In this document: one piece after another, positions 44,600 through 53,538 of the stretch | Layout of the letters: each line of letters begins with the position of its first letter | How positions within the stretch are numbered: the first letter of the stretch is position 1 | From: an uncultured Alphaproteobacteria bacterium | GTDB lineage: Bacteria > Pseudomonadota > Alphaproteobacteria > HIMB59 | Length of the DNA stretch: 64,000 nucleotides | Direction of reading: 5' to 3' | NCBI GenBank assembly: GCA_902599045.1 | Contig: CACKEA010000001.1 | Coordinates: 124,001-188,000, forward strand | Notes under the pieces: generated by a model | What the model saw: only the letters and a program-made list of their open reading frames with translations | The model's database searches: none | What the model was told of the DNA's origin: nothing | Translations under genes and position numbers: made by a program

Positions 44600-46428
44600 T
44601 TTCTTTTAACTATCGATAAAAATATTGAAAAAATTAGCATAATAGAACTTAACCATAATAAATTTATAAATGGTTTATAAACTAAATTAATTCCTACTTG
44701 ATCACTTTCAATGGTTGATATTGTTGCATAATACTGACTAAAAAGGACATTAGTAGTATTAACCTCATTGGTGACTTGCCCAGAGGGTTGATAGATATTT
44801 TTTGAAGGAGAGAGTTGTCTATTCTGTTGCCCATCAATAATTAATAAATCTACTGATATTCTTTGATAATTTTGAAAGCTTTCATCTTTGATATTTTTAA
44901 TTATCGCAATGTTATTATTTTGAAGTGCAATTTCATTAGAGCTATTTTTTTCAAATAGTAAATTTTCTTCATAATCAAATTGCTCTGTATACACAGCGGC
45001 AATTATAAAGACGCCAATACTTAAATGTGCTAACCATTGAGAATAAAAATTTAAATTTTTCTTCACATTAGTATTTAATACTAAAATACTCTTTATAAAT
45101 AAAGGACCTGTAATAAAAACACTTAACGCAAAGTAAAATTTTTCAAATAAGTAAAAAGATAGTAAAGAAATTACTAAAGATAATACTAAAATATAGGGTA
45201 ACTGTTTATCTTTTTTTTCATGTTTTCCCCAACTAATCTGAGGTGCGAAGGCCATAAACAAAATTAATGGCGCTAGTAACAAATTAAAAGCAAAATTATA
45301 ATAGGGTGCACCAACAGAAACTGATGTTTCAAGGATCATTTCACTAAATAGAGGGTAAACTGTTCCAATAAAGACAACTAGTGCTGAGCAGATAAAAAAT
45401 ATGTTATTTATTAAAAGAAAACTTTCTTTACTAAATAAATCAAAAGAGTCCTCGTTAAAATTTGAAATACTTTTTATATTTAATCGCACTGTCATGGCTA
45501 ATAAATATCCAATTATTATTATTAAAAATAATCCCCTAAGCGGGTCTGTTGCAAAACTATGAACAGATACAATTAAATTCGAGCGGACTAAAAATGTTCC
45601 AAATACAGATGTGATAAAGCAATATAGCCCTAAATTTAAACTCCATAGCTTAAGTTGATTACTTTTAATAGAAACCTTTAGAGAATGAATTAAAGCAGTG
45701 TTCAATAGCCACGGGATTAAGGAGATATTCTCTACTGGATCCCAAAACCACCAGCCTCCCCACCCTAATTCTGAGTAAGCCCAATAAGATCCTAAAACAA
45801 TGCCAGCCGTTAAAAAAAACCATGATATCTTGGACCAAATCAGCATCTCTTCAAATAATTTTTCTGAAAAATCTTTTTTTATTAACATATGAGCAGACAA
45901 CACAAAGGGAATAACCAAACCAATGTACCCCAGAAATAACGTAGGCGGGTGAATGACAAATAAAAAATGCTGTAAAATAGGATTTAGACCTAATCCTAAT
46001 ATTTCTTCATTCGCTTCTATATAAGTAAAAGGGTTTGAGCTAATCATTACATAAAGCAGAAATAAAGTGGAGATAAATATAATATTCTTGTGTATCTCAA
46101 CTGTGTGATTTTTGTTAAGAAAAAAAATACCAAATAAGTTGATTAAAAATACCCATAACAAAATTGAACCTTCATGACTGCCCCATGCAGATGTTACTTT
46201 ATAAAATAATGGATCATCAATATAAGAATTTTCAATGACGTTAAGCAATGTAAAATCTGAAATTGAAAATGCATATATTAATAGAATAAAGGGTAATAGA
46301 TTTATAAAATAAATTACTCTTAAAGATAAAACCTCTGACGGAATTAATTTTTTTAATAACTTAACATAAAATAAGACTGTCAGAATTAACGATACATAAA
46401 CAATCCCATTACCAAAAAGTGATATCAA
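44596..46428 (-). CDS. ccmF: Haem lyase subunit CcmF
   Basis: A large membrane protein that attaches haem to apocytochrome c together with CcmH. The 610 residues contain about 13-15 hydrophobic helices, the WWD signature GGWWFWDPVEN (about 230-240) and conserved histidines such as FVIHPPTLFLGY. It is slightly shorter than the E. coli protein (647). It overlaps ccmG by 4 bases and follows ccmE directly. Confidence 0.96.
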   Translation of the reverse strand: MISLFGNGIVYVSLILTVLFYVKLLKKLIPSEVLSLRVIYFINLLPFILLIYAFSISDFTLLNVIENSYIDDPLFYKVTSAWGSHEGSILLWVFLINLFGIFFLNKNHTVEIHKNIIFISTLFLLYVMISSNPFTYIEANEEILGLGLNPILQHFLFVIHPPTLFLGYIGLVIPFVLSAHMLIKKDFSEKLFEEMLIWSKISWFFLTAGIVLGSYWAYSELGWGGWWFWDPVENISLIPWLLNTALIHSLKVSIKSNQLKLWSLNLGLYCFITSVFGTFLVRSNLIVSVHSFATDPLRGLFLIIIIGYLLAMTVRLNIKSISNFNEDSFDLFSKESFLLINNIFFICSALVVFIGTVYPLFSEMILETSVSVGAPYYNFAFNLLLAPLILFMAFAPQISWGKHEKKDKQLPYILVLSLVISLLSFYLFEKFYFALSVFITGPLFIKSILVLNTNVKKNLNFYSQWLAHLSIGVFIIAAVYTEQFDYEENLLFEKNSSNEIALQNNNIAIIKNIKDESFQNYQRISVDLLIIDGQQNRQLSPSKNIYQPSGQVTNEVNTTNVLFSQYYATISTIESDQVGINLVYKPFINLLWLSSIMLIFSIFLSIVKRK

Positions 46429-46878
46429 TTAATCACCCCTCCATTTTCCTTCTTCTTTTAATTTATCTATGGCACTTTGGGGCATATAATTTTCGTCATG
46501 TTTTGCTAAAACTATTTCTGCAATGAAAGTGTTATTAACTAATTTACCCTCAACAATAATCCCTTTTTTTTCTTCTACTAAGTTGGGAAGTGTTTTCGAA
46601 AAAACAACATTGATGGAATTTTTGTTTTGATCAATAACTTCAAAAACCCAACTCCCATCTATAAATTTTAAACTATTCTCTTTTACAAGCCCTCCAACTC
46701 TTAAATACTTATTTTCTAATTCATTCATATCTTTTAAATCTGTTGGCTCAACAAAATACGCAATCTGGTCTTTTAAGGAGTAACTAATTAAAAATATAGA
46801 AGAGGAGAAGCAGATGAAGATGATTAATAAAAAAATAAATCGTTTTTTTATCTGTTTATTTAATTTGATTACGCGCAC
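46429..46878 (-). CDS. ccmE: Haem chaperone CcmE
   Basis: A 149-residue periplasmic haem carrier anchored by one N-terminal helix (about 13-34). The haem-binding histidine H127 lies in LAKHDENYMP, with the conserved tyrosine Y131. It receives haem from the CcmABCD complex and hands it to CcmF. Its start overlaps the ccmD end by 23 bases. Confidence 0.95.
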   Translation of the reverse strand: MRVIKLNKQIKKRFIFLLIIFICFSSSIFLISYSLKDQIAYFVEPTDLKDMNELENKYLRVGGLVKENSLKFIDGSWVFEVIDQNKNSINVVFSKTLPNLVEEKKGIIVEGKLVNNTFIAEIVLAKHDENYMPQSAIDKLKEEGKWRGD

Positions 46879-46987
46879 TAATCTTATTAAAGACTTTTTT
46901 CTTCAAGAGCATAATTATAATCGTTGTCACAGCGCAGATGATCCCAAAAAAAACGTAGCAAATTAAAACAAACTCTAAACTAGTCAT
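46856..46987 (-). CDS. ccmD: CcmD, small subunit of the haem-loading complex
   Basis: A 43-residue frame starting MTSLEFVLICYVF, with a single membrane helix (about 4-28) followed by a basic tail (LLKKKVFNKI). This is the size, topology and position of CcmD, which links CcmC and CcmE. The ATG overlaps the ccmC stop by 8 bases, and the last 23 bases overlap ccmE. It is too small to be flagged by length filters; position and topology support it more than sequence identity. Confidence 0.85.
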   Translation of the reverse strand: MTSLEFVLICYVFFGIICAVTTIIIMLLKKKVFNKISARNQIK

Positions 46988-47687
46988 TTAATAACTTAGA
47001 CCTCTCTATCTTCCTTTTTTCTATAATTATATAAAATATGTTAGAAAACCAGTACATCGTTAACATAAAAATACCCAAAAAACTCACCAGCAAAGTAATT
47101 AAATAGTCATTAGTCATACTAGGACCACCTATTTTCAAAACGCTACTTCCTTGGTGAAGTGTTGTCCACCAATCAACGGAAAATTTAACAATTGGTAGAT
47201 TTACCATACCTATTATTGCTAATATTGATGCAGCAAAATCTGCTTTTTGGAAGTGTTCAAAAGAGTATAAAAGAAGAATATGCCCTAAGTAGATAAAAGC
47301 TAAAATTAACATTGAAGTCAATCTTGCATCCCATACCCAATAAGCTCCCCAGGTTAAATTTCCCCATATTGAACCAGTTACTAAAACAATAATGCTCATT
47401 ATTAATCCTATAGGCGATAAAGATCTCGCAATTGTAAATGCAGTGGGAGATTTAAAGATGAGACCTATGATACTACTAATTCCCATCGCTAAAAATATTG
47501 CTAAAGATAGCCAAGCAGCAGGTACATGGATAAACATGATTTTAAAAGAAATTCCTTGATAGTAGTCATTCTCAATAAAAATGATTAAAAAAGCCGCAAT
47601 GCCAATTAAAAAGAGTGAAAATAAAACAATATATTTAGATATGGAATTCATAAAAGTTGAGAGAGTATTTGGAGTTATGGCGAACAT
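46980..47687 (-). CDS. ccmC: Haem-handling membrane protein CcmC
   Basis: A 235-residue protein with six hydrophobic helices and the WWD-type signature TWGAYWVWDARLTS (about 121-134); flanking conserved histidines are in FIHVPAAW and TTLHQGSS. It loads haem onto CcmE. It shares single-base contact with ccmB and overlaps ccmD. Confidence 0.96.
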   Translation of the reverse strand: MFAITPNTLSTFMNSISKYIVLFSLFLIGIAAFLIIFIENDYYQGISFKIMFIHVPAAWLSLAIFLAMGISSIIGLIFKSPTAFTIARSLSPIGLIMSIIVLVTGSIWGNLTWGAYWVWDARLTSMLILAFIYLGHILLLYSFEHFQKADFAASILAIIGMVNLPIVKFSVDWWTTLHQGSSVLKIGGPSMTNDYLITLLVSFLGIFMLTMYWFSNIFYIIIEKRKIERSKLLND

Positions 47688-48346
47688 TAGACTGATAATT
47701 TTTTTAAAGCAAAACTAGTTAGTAAGGGCGAGAAAGCTAAGTTTAACAAAAAATAGGCAACAAAAAATAAATACATTTTGTTCGTATTAAAATCAATTAC
47801 ATCAGTAATTGCCATAGAAAATATTAGGATAGGGACAAAAAGAGGCAGCGTTAAAATACTTGTGAGAGAGAGTTTATTATTTTTGGATATAGTAATAGAG
47901 GCAGTCATGGAAGCAATAAAAATAATACTTAGAAGAGATAAAGATAAAAGAATGTTTATTTGTATTAAATAAGACAAATCTATATTTAGAATAATCAAAA
48001 TAAGAGGGGAAAAAATTACGAAAAAAATTATTAAATTTAAATAGATCATCATATTTTTAACAAAAACAATTATCTCTAGAGAAAATGGGGAGAGTATATA
48101 CTGCTGAAGTTTCGCCTCATCAAAATCTAGACTATATATTTTTTCAACTTTAAATAATGAAATAAAAAAAATCATTATATATAAAAAAGACAAAGGAGCA
48201 TTCATGCCCATTGACTCGCTTCTCAAAGATAAAGAGAAGATAGAACACGCTATAATTAATAAACAGAACAAAACAAAACTAAAGACACTTCCTTTAAGCA
48301 TCAATTTAAATTCATTTGCAATTAACTTAAGAAAATTTTTTATCAT
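47687..48346 (-). CDS. ccmB: Haem exporter ABC permease CcmB
   Basis: A 219-residue membrane protein with six hydrophobic helices, the permease partner of CcmA. The FDEAKLQQYILSPFSLE segment after helix two and the LPLFVPILIFS block near the C-terminus fit CcmB. CcmAB uses ATP to release holo-CcmE. It overlaps ccmA by 4 bases. Confidence 0.93.
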   Translation of the reverse strand: MIKNFLKLIANEFKLMLKGSVFSFVLFCLLIIACSIFSLSLRSESMGMNAPLSFLYIMIFFISLFKVEKIYSLDFDEAKLQQYILSPFSLEIIVFVKNMMIYLNLIIFFVIFSPLILIILNIDLSYLIQINILLSLSLLSIIFIASMTASITISKNNKLSLTSILTLPLFVPILIFSMAITDVIDFNTNKMYLFFVAYFLLNLAFSPLLTSFALKKLSV

Positions 48347-48945
48347 ATTAATTGTAGCGTTTTATAATTACGCAAATTAATTTTTTGATGACTTGTTACG
48401 ATGATTATTCCTTTGTTTTCTATCTTTTTTTTTAATAATGTGTTTATTTTCATAATAGATCTCGTATCTAGGCCACTGTAAGGATCATCAAGTATCCAAA
48501 CTGGCTTATTCACTAACATAAGCAGCAACAGCTGAAGTTTCTTTTTCTGACCAAAAGAAAGTTGATAAAATTTTTTATCAAGATTCAATTCTTGAAATAA
48601 AAAGTTTACGCTTTTGTTTTTTATAAATTTGTCAAAGTTTACATTATGTACTGAGAGCCAATAATCAATATTCTGATTTAATGTTAAAGTGTCATAAGCA
48701 AAATTATTTTCACCAATATACAAGAAACACTCTGATGCAATATGATTATCAATTGATGTGCCATGGTAAGTAATATTTCCTTCTAGTGGCTCTGTAAAAT
48801 TTACTATGTTTGACAAAAGAGTTGTTTTGCCTACACCATTAGCCCCACTTACTAGCAACAATTCTCCAGGAGATATTTTAAAATTAATATCTTTGTATAT
48901 AAGAATATTTCCTCGAGCAAAAGATAAGTTGTTAACTTCTATCAT
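48343..48945 (-). CDS. ccmA: Haem exporter ABC ATPase CcmA
   Basis: A 200-residue ABC ATPase. Walker A GANGVGKTT (about 34-42), the signature LSFGQKKK, Walker B VWILDDP and the switch histidine TSHQ. It is the first gene of ccmABCDEFGH. The ATG follows directly on the T-tract of the preceding gene's terminator, with no visible ribosome-binding site, suggesting leaderless or read-through expression. Confidence 0.94.
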   Translation of the reverse strand: MIEVNNLSFARGNILIYKDINFKISPGELLLVSGANGVGKTTLLSNIVNFTEPLEGNITYHGTSIDNHIASECFLYIGENNFAYDTLTLNQNIDYWLSVHNVNFDKFIKNKSVNFLFQELNLDKKFYQLSFGQKKKLQLLLLMLVNKPVWILDDPYSGLDTRSIMKINTLLKKKIENKGIIIVTSHQKINLRNYKTLQLI

Positions 48946-48976
48946 AAAAAAAAGCGGGTGATTATAACCCGCTTTT
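48946..48976 (-). terminator. Rho-independent terminator after the histone-like gene, abutting ccmA
   Basis: On the minus strand AAAGCGGGT pairs with ACCCGCTTT across loop TATAATC, followed by eight T residues that run into the ccmA start codon. The loop contains TATAAT, a possible -10 element for ccmA. Termination and ccm initiation therefore share the same few bases. Confidence 0.85.
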
Positions 48977-49005
48977 GATGTTTTAAATATTTAAAACTTT
49001 GAAAA

Positions 49006-49380
49006 TTATCTTCTTTTTCTTGAAGCTTTTTTCTTCTTAGGAGCTGCTTTCTTTTTTGCAGCTTTTTTCTTCTTAGGAGCTGCTTTCTTTTTTGCAGCTT
49101 TTTTCTTCTTAGGTGCTGCTTTCTTTTTTGCAGCTTTTTTCTTCTTAGGAGCTGCTTTTTTCTTCTTAGGTGCTGCTTTCTTTTTTGCAGCTTTCCTTCT
49201 CACAGCTTTTTTCTTAGTGGCTTTTTTCTTCTTAGGAGCTGCTTTTTTCTTAGCAGCCTTTCTTTTAGGAGCCGCTTTCTTTTTTGCAGCCTTCTTCTTT
49301 TTAGGCGCTACCTTTTTTGCAGCTCTTCTTTTCTTAGGTGCTGCTTTTTTTTTGGCAGCTTTTTTCTTTTTTACAGCCAT
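49006..49380 (-). CDS. Lysine-rich histone H1-like protein
   Basis: A 124-residue protein made almost only of lysine, alanine and proline in AAKKKAAPKKKK repeats, ending RKRR. It resembles the C-terminal tail of eukaryotic H1 and bacterial Hc1/HctB or AlgP-type proteins that compact DNA. No globular domain is seen. It has a strong ribosome-binding site (AAGGAGG) before ATG, its own terminator, and a 14-base palindrome about 22 bases upstream. It is probably abundant and nucleoid-binding; the exact role is unknown. Confidence 0.8.
   Translation of the reverse strand: MAVKKKKAAKKKAAPKKRRAAKKVAPKKKKAAKKKAAPKRKAAKKKAAPKKKKATKKKAVRRKAAKKKAAPKKKKAAPKKKKAAKKKAAPKKKKAAKKKAAPKKKKAAKKKAAPKKKKASRKRR
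49024..49149 (-). repeat. 36-base tandem repeats in the histone-like gene
   Basis: Three and a half nearly identical direct copies of a 36-base unit encode the 12-residue KKKKAAKKKAAP repeat. Copies 1 and 2 (49024-49059, 49060-49095) are identical and copy 3 differs at one base. Copy number could vary between strains by slippage. Confidence 0.88.
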
Positions 49381-49401
49381 TATAGCCTCCTTACTTTTTA
49401 C

Positions 49402-49415
49402 ACTTACTAGTAAGT
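49402..49415. promoter_or_regulatory. 14-base palindrome upstream of the histone-like gene
   Basis: ACTTACTAGTAAGT is a perfect dyad in the divergent gap between the histone-like gene and the Suv3-like helicase. TATACT overlaps its edge on the minus strand. It could be an operator controlling one or both genes. Confidence 0.35.
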
Positions 49416-49512
49416 ATAAAACGAATATTAAAAATATTCATTTTCTTAAAAAAACCTTAAAAAAGTATTTAATTAAGTCAACATTTTATTTGTGGTAACT
49501 TCTTTTCATTAA

Positions 49513-52065
49513 ATGAATCAAATTGAAATAATTTTAGGTCCAACAAACACAGGTAAAACTTTTTATGCATTTGAACAAATGTTTTCCTTTAAAAACGGTG
49601 TTTTTGGTTTCCCTTTAAGGCTTTTGGCAAGAGAAAATTATGATAAAGCATGTAAACTTTATCCTATAAATCAAATTGCATTAATAACTGGAGAAGAAAA
49701 AATAATTCCTCCAGAAGCTAAATATTTTTTTTGTACTGTCGAGTCAATGCCAGATGATTTTTTTGAATTTGTTTGTGTTGATGAGATTCAACTAGCATCT
49801 GATTATGAAAGAGGACATATTTTTACTCAAAGACTCTTATATTCTCGTGGTGAGCAAAAAACTATTTTCTTAGGTTCTCTTACTATGGAAGAAATTATTC
49901 GAGAATTAATTCCTGAGGCAAAAATAATTTTTAAAAATAGATTTTCTGAATTAAGTTTTATCGGCCATAAGAAGATTCAAAATATTAAACCTCGATCAGC
50001 AATTATTGCTTTTAATTTAATTGGTCTTTATGAAATCGCTGAACAGATAAGAAGTTTAAAAGGAGGTGTGGCATTAGTCGCTGGTGCTCTTAGTCCTAAA
50101 ACTAGAAACTCTCAAGTTAAATTATATGAGGATGGGGAGGTCGATTATATTGTGGCCACTGACGCTATAGGAATGGGACTGAATTTAGATATTAACCAAG
50201 TGTATTTTTCTGGTCTTGATAAATTCGATGGGAAATATGTCAGACCTTTAAACGATATGGAAATTGGTCAAATAGCAGGAAGAGCAGGTCGCTATACTAA
50301 ATCAGGATATTTTGGCTCCACGCTTGGAGCTAAGTTTACAAACTTAGAATCTATAGAAAATATTCAATCTCATAAATTTGAAGCTATTAAAAAAATATTT
50401 TGGAGAAATCATCTTTTGTCATTTAAGTCAGAATATGAATTGGTAAATTCTTTAAAACAAAAATCTGATAATCATCGATTAATTTTAAAAAAAGATGCAG
50501 AGGATCAGAAATTTCTATTGAGATTTTTAAAAGATAACAAGAAAATTTTTAAATTTGACAACCCAGAAACACTTAAACAATTATGGGATATATGTCGTAT
50601 ACCAGACTATCAAAATATTTCTGACGAAAAGCATATTGAACTATTAACAAAAATATTTATGGAGCTCATAAAAAATAAATGGACTTTGAGTGATAACTTT
50701 CTTGAGCACCAAACTTCATATTTACAAAATTATAATGGGAGTATCGATGACCTTATATACAATTTAAATGAAACTAGAACTTGGTTATACATAACTAACC
50801 AAAAACATTGGATAAGTAACTCTATTTGGGTTGAAACCATTAAAAATATTGAAAACAAACTATCTGAAGAGATACATTTAAGTTTAATGCAAAAATTTGT
50901 TGATAAAAACAAAAGTGAGATGATTCAAAATTTAAATATAAGTAAAAAAAATATTTCTTTAACTGATAATAGATATGTTAAGATAAAAGACGAAATAATA
51001 GGAGTTATCAGAGGTTTTAAAATCTTTTTTGATGAAAAGTTTAAAGATATTTTAAATAACAACTACCAAGTAATTATTAAAGAACAAATTTTTCCATATA
51101 TGTCTTTTAACGTCGATACTTTTATTGCTGCCCCTAACGAAAGTTTATCAATCAATTCAAAAGTTGATGAGAAAGGAAATTTTCAGAATTTATATCTTCA
51201 ATGGGGAGATGCAAATGTTGCAATATTTAAAAAAGGCAATGATCTCACGCACCCTATTTTTGAACCCATATTAGACGATCAATTAGTGTCACCAGATCAT
51301 ATGAAGAAAATTGAAGAGAAAATTCAAAAATGGTTTGAAGAGACTTACTTGTCTAAATTGGATTTATCCGATCAATTAAAGAAATTCAATTCTAAACCAG
51401 AGGAAAGAAGTTTCATTTTTAAGATTATTGAAAACCAATATAATTTTTATCAAATAAATATACTAGATGAATTTAAGCTTATTGATGAACCGCAAAGAAA
51501 AGAAATCCATTCTCTAAATTTTAGACTTGGAAAAAACGTTATTTTCAACTCTGAACTTATTAGACCTGAATATATGAAGTTAAAGTTCCATCTATGGAAT
51601 TTATATTATAATGAAAGCTTAAATATTGATGAATACATTCCTAAAGATGGGAATGCCACTCTTAATATCCAAAATAAATTAAATGAAGACCTAATCACTT
51701 TTTTAGGCTTTGTCTCCCAAAATGATCTATTAATTAGACTCGATATTTTTAATGAATTTGAAAAACAACTCTTTAAAAGAGAAAATAGAGGCCCTTTTTC
51801 ACTTCCGATGGACTTATCTAATCTTCTAGGAATTAAAAAAGATAAATTAATATGTATTTTAAAAAGCAGGTCTTTTAATATTCAAGACATTGCAGAAAAT
51901 GACTTAGTTATCTCGAAAAAAATTAATGCTAATAAAACAATGGAGTTAAAACAAAATAACAGCAAAAAAGTATTGAAAAAACCTTTAAAAAAAGTAAAAA
52001 AATATTCATCAAAAAAATTATTCAATAACCCTTTTGATCAACTAAAAAATATAAATGCTAAGTAA
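49513..52065 (+). CDS. Suv3-like DEAD/DEAH-type RNA helicase
   Basis: An 850-residue superfamily 2 helicase. Walker A GPTNTGKT (9-16), DEIQ Walker B (about 90-93), GALSPKTR, and motif VI QIAGRAGRY (about 254-262), followed by the Suv3-specific C-terminal region and a lysine-rich end (KKPLKKVKKYSSKK). Mitochondrial SUV3 works with RNA decay enzymes, and alphaproteobacterial homologues are assumed to act on RNA. In other alphaproteobacteria the gene is near fdxA and carD, as here. It overlaps the TerB-like gene by 11 bases. Confidence 0.9.
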   Translation: MNQIEIILGPTNTGKTFYAFEQMFSFKNGVFGFPLRLLARENYDKACKLYPINQIALITGEEKIIPPEAKYFFCTVESMPDDFFEFVCVDEIQLASDYERGHIFTQRLLYSRGEQKTIFLGSLTMEEIIRELIPEAKIIFKNRFSELSFIGHKKIQNIKPRSAIIAFNLIGLYEIAEQIRSLKGGVALVAGALSPKTRNSQVKLYEDGEVDYIVATDAIGMGLNLDINQVYFSGLDKFDGKYVRPLNDMEIGQIAGRAGRYTKSGYFGSTLGAKFTNLESIENIQSHKFEAIKKIFWRNHLLSFKSEYELVNSLKQKSDNHRLILKKDAEDQKFLLRFLKDNKKIFKFDNPETLKQLWDICRIPDYQNISDEKHIELLTKIFMELIKNKWTLSDNFLEHQTSYLQNYNGSIDDLIYNLNETRTWLYITNQKHWISNSIWVETIKNIENKLSEEIHLSLMQKFVDKNKSEMIQNLNISKKNISLTDNRYVKIKDEIIGVIRGFKIFFDEKFKDILNNNYQVIIKEQIFPYMSFNVDTFIAAPNESLSINSKVDEKGNFQNLYLQWGDANVAIFKKGNDLTHPIFEPILDDQLVSPDHMKKIEEKIQKWFEETYLSKLDLSDQLKKFNSKPEERSFIFKIIENQYNFYQINILDEFKLIDEPQRKEIHSLNFRLGKNVIFNSELIRPEYMKLKFHLWNLYYNESLNIDEYIPKDGNATLNIQNKLNEDLITFLGFVSQNDLLIRLDIFNEFEKQLFKRENRGPFSLPMDLSNLLGIKKDKLICILKSRSFNIQDIAENDLVISKKINANKTMELKQNNSKKVLKKPLKKVKKYSSKKLFNNPFDQLKNINAK

Positions 52066-52492
52066 ATTCTTCCAATCCTTTAATGAAAAAGAGGATAAAA
52101 ATGAGGATCATTCCTTTGAGTCAGATCTTTATAACCTAATTTACGAAATTATTATTGCAGATCATGAAATTACGGAACAAGAAATTAATTTGGCCTCTGA
52201 GTTAGTTGAGTATTATTTTAAAATTCCAACTCTAAACAATAAAGAGCAATTTAATAAACTTGCTGATCAACAACATTTTAACACCGACTTATCACAGTTT
52301 TCTTACAGGCTTAAAACATCTTTAAGTTATGAACAAAGAATGGATGTTATTTTAATTTGTTGGCAAGTATTAATGGTTGACGGTAAAGAAGATCAGTTAG
52401 AGGTTTCTACTGCTAGAAAAATATCAATCTTACTTGGTCTTGAAGATAAGGATTTTATATTAATCCGAAATAGAGTAAAAGACAGTCTATGA
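52055..52492 (+). CDS. TerB-like protein
   Basis: A 145-residue all-helical protein with the TerB pattern: a first helical half with [12 protein letters not shown] and a second with [21 protein letters not shown], the paired acidic D-G/H-x-x-x-x-E positions that may bind metal. TerB domains occur in tellurite-resistance and stress proteins, and single-domain ones are common in proteobacteria without ter genes. It overlaps the helicase by 11 bases and fdxA by 4. Confidence 0.75.
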   Translation: MLSKFFQSFNEKEDKNEDHSFESDLYNLIYEIIIADHEITEQEINLASELVEYYFKIPTLNNKEQFNKLADQQHFNTDLSQFSYRLKTSLSYEQRMDVILICWQVLMVDGKEDQLEVSTARKISILLGLEDKDFILIRNRVKDSL

Positions 52493-52821
52493 CTTACCTA
52501 GTTAATGATAAGTGTATTAAATGTAAATACATGGATTGTGTTGAAGTGTGTCCTGTAGATTGTTTTTATGAAGGTGAAAATATGCTTGTAATTAACCCTG
52601 ATGAGTGTATCGATTGCGGTGTATGTGAGCCTGAATGCCCAGCTGAAGCGATTATCCCAGATGACTTGGACGACGGTACGAAATGGTTAGATGTAAATGA
52701 AAAATATTCACAAGTTTGGCCTAATATAACTACAAAAAAAGACGCCCCTGCTGACGCAAAAAAGTGGGAAGGGGTAGAAAATAAATTTGAAAATCATTTT
52801 AGTGAAAAAGGAGCCGATTAA
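52489..52821 (+). CDS. fdxA: Ferredoxin FdxA (seven-iron type)
   Basis: A 110-residue ferredoxin. Cysteines C9, C17, C21 and C25 plus C40, C43, C46 and C50 lie in the two cluster blocks ([17 protein letters not shown] and [12 protein letters not shown]), as in Azotobacter FdI-type 3Fe-4S/4Fe-4S ferredoxins. The electron partner is unknown. Stop and start overlap with the TerB-like gene (4 bases) and with carD (1 base). Confidence 0.94.
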   Translation: MTYLVNDKCIKCKYMDCVEVCPVDCFYEGENMLVINPDECIDCGVCEPECPAEAIIPDDLDDGTKWLDVNEKYSQVWPNITTKKDAPADAKKWEGVENKFENHFSEKGAD

Positions 52822-53537
52822 TGCCAGTTAAAAAAAAAGCTATAACAAAAAAAGTAAACAAAAAAGCTGATAAAGTAAAAACTAAAAAAAAAGTTGAAGT
52901 CAAAAAAAAATCACCTGGCAAAAAAAAACAATCTTTAAAAAAAATACCCAAAAAAAAAGTAGCAAAAAAAGTAGCAAAAAAGGCAGTTAAGAAATTAGTT
53001 AAAAAAATTGTTACCCCCAAAGCCCCTAAGATTAAAAAAGTATTAGTCCCGCAAGAATTTAAAGCAGGAGAGAATATTGTTTACCCTACTCACGGCGTAG
53101 GAAGAATTCTTACTATAGAAAAGTTCCAATATGATTTAGTGGAAGAGCAATTATATGTAATCCAGTTTTTTCAAGACAAATTAACAATCAGAGTCCCCTT
53201 TGCTAAAGCAAAATTGATCGGTTTAAGAAATATTACTAGTAAACCATCCATGACCAGAACACTCTCCGTTTTAAAGCAAAAGCCTAAAATTAAAAAAGCG
53301 ATGTGGAGTAGAAGGGCTCAAGAGTACGATCAAAAGATAAATTCTGGCGACATAAAACTTCTCTCAGAGGTAGTTCGTGATTTATTTCGAAAAGATGATC
53401 AAACTGAGCAGTCTTATAGTGAGCGCCAGATGTTTCAGGTAGCTTTTGAGAGGTATACAAGAGAATTTGCAATATCTTCGAGCTTAAAGTACGAGGAAGC
53501 ATCAACAAAAATATTAGAAATTTTAAATAAAAGATAA
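52821..53537 (+). CDS. carD: CarD-family transcription regulator with lysine-rich N-terminal tail
   Basis: A 238-residue protein. Residues 1-73 are a lysine-rich tail of the same kind as the histone-like protein. From about 76 the CarD/CdnL domain follows: FKAGENIVYPTHGVGRI (the RNA polymerase-interacting Tudor-like module), then a helical DNA-contacting C-terminal part with WSRRAQEYDQKINSGD and SYSERQMFQVA. CarD stabilises open promoter complexes, especially at rRNA promoters. It is the last gene of the helicase-TerB-fdxA-carD operon. Confidence 0.92.
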   Translation: MPVKKKAITKKVNKKADKVKTKKKVEVKKKSPGKKKQSLKKIPKKKVAKKVAKKAVKKLVKKIVTPKAPKIKKVLVPQEFKAGENIVYPTHGVGRILTIEKFQYDLVEEQLYVIQFFQDKLTIRVPFAKAKLIGLRNITSKPSMTRTLSVLKQKPKIKKAMWSRRAQEYDQKINSGDIKLLSEVVRDLFRKDDQTEQSYSERQMFQVAFERYTREFAISSSLKYEEASTKILEILNKR

Positions 53538-53538
53538 A

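Noticed and set aside
49024-49149. CRISPR array
   Set aside because: The repeats are direct, without spacers, and encode lysine/alanine-rich protein repeats.
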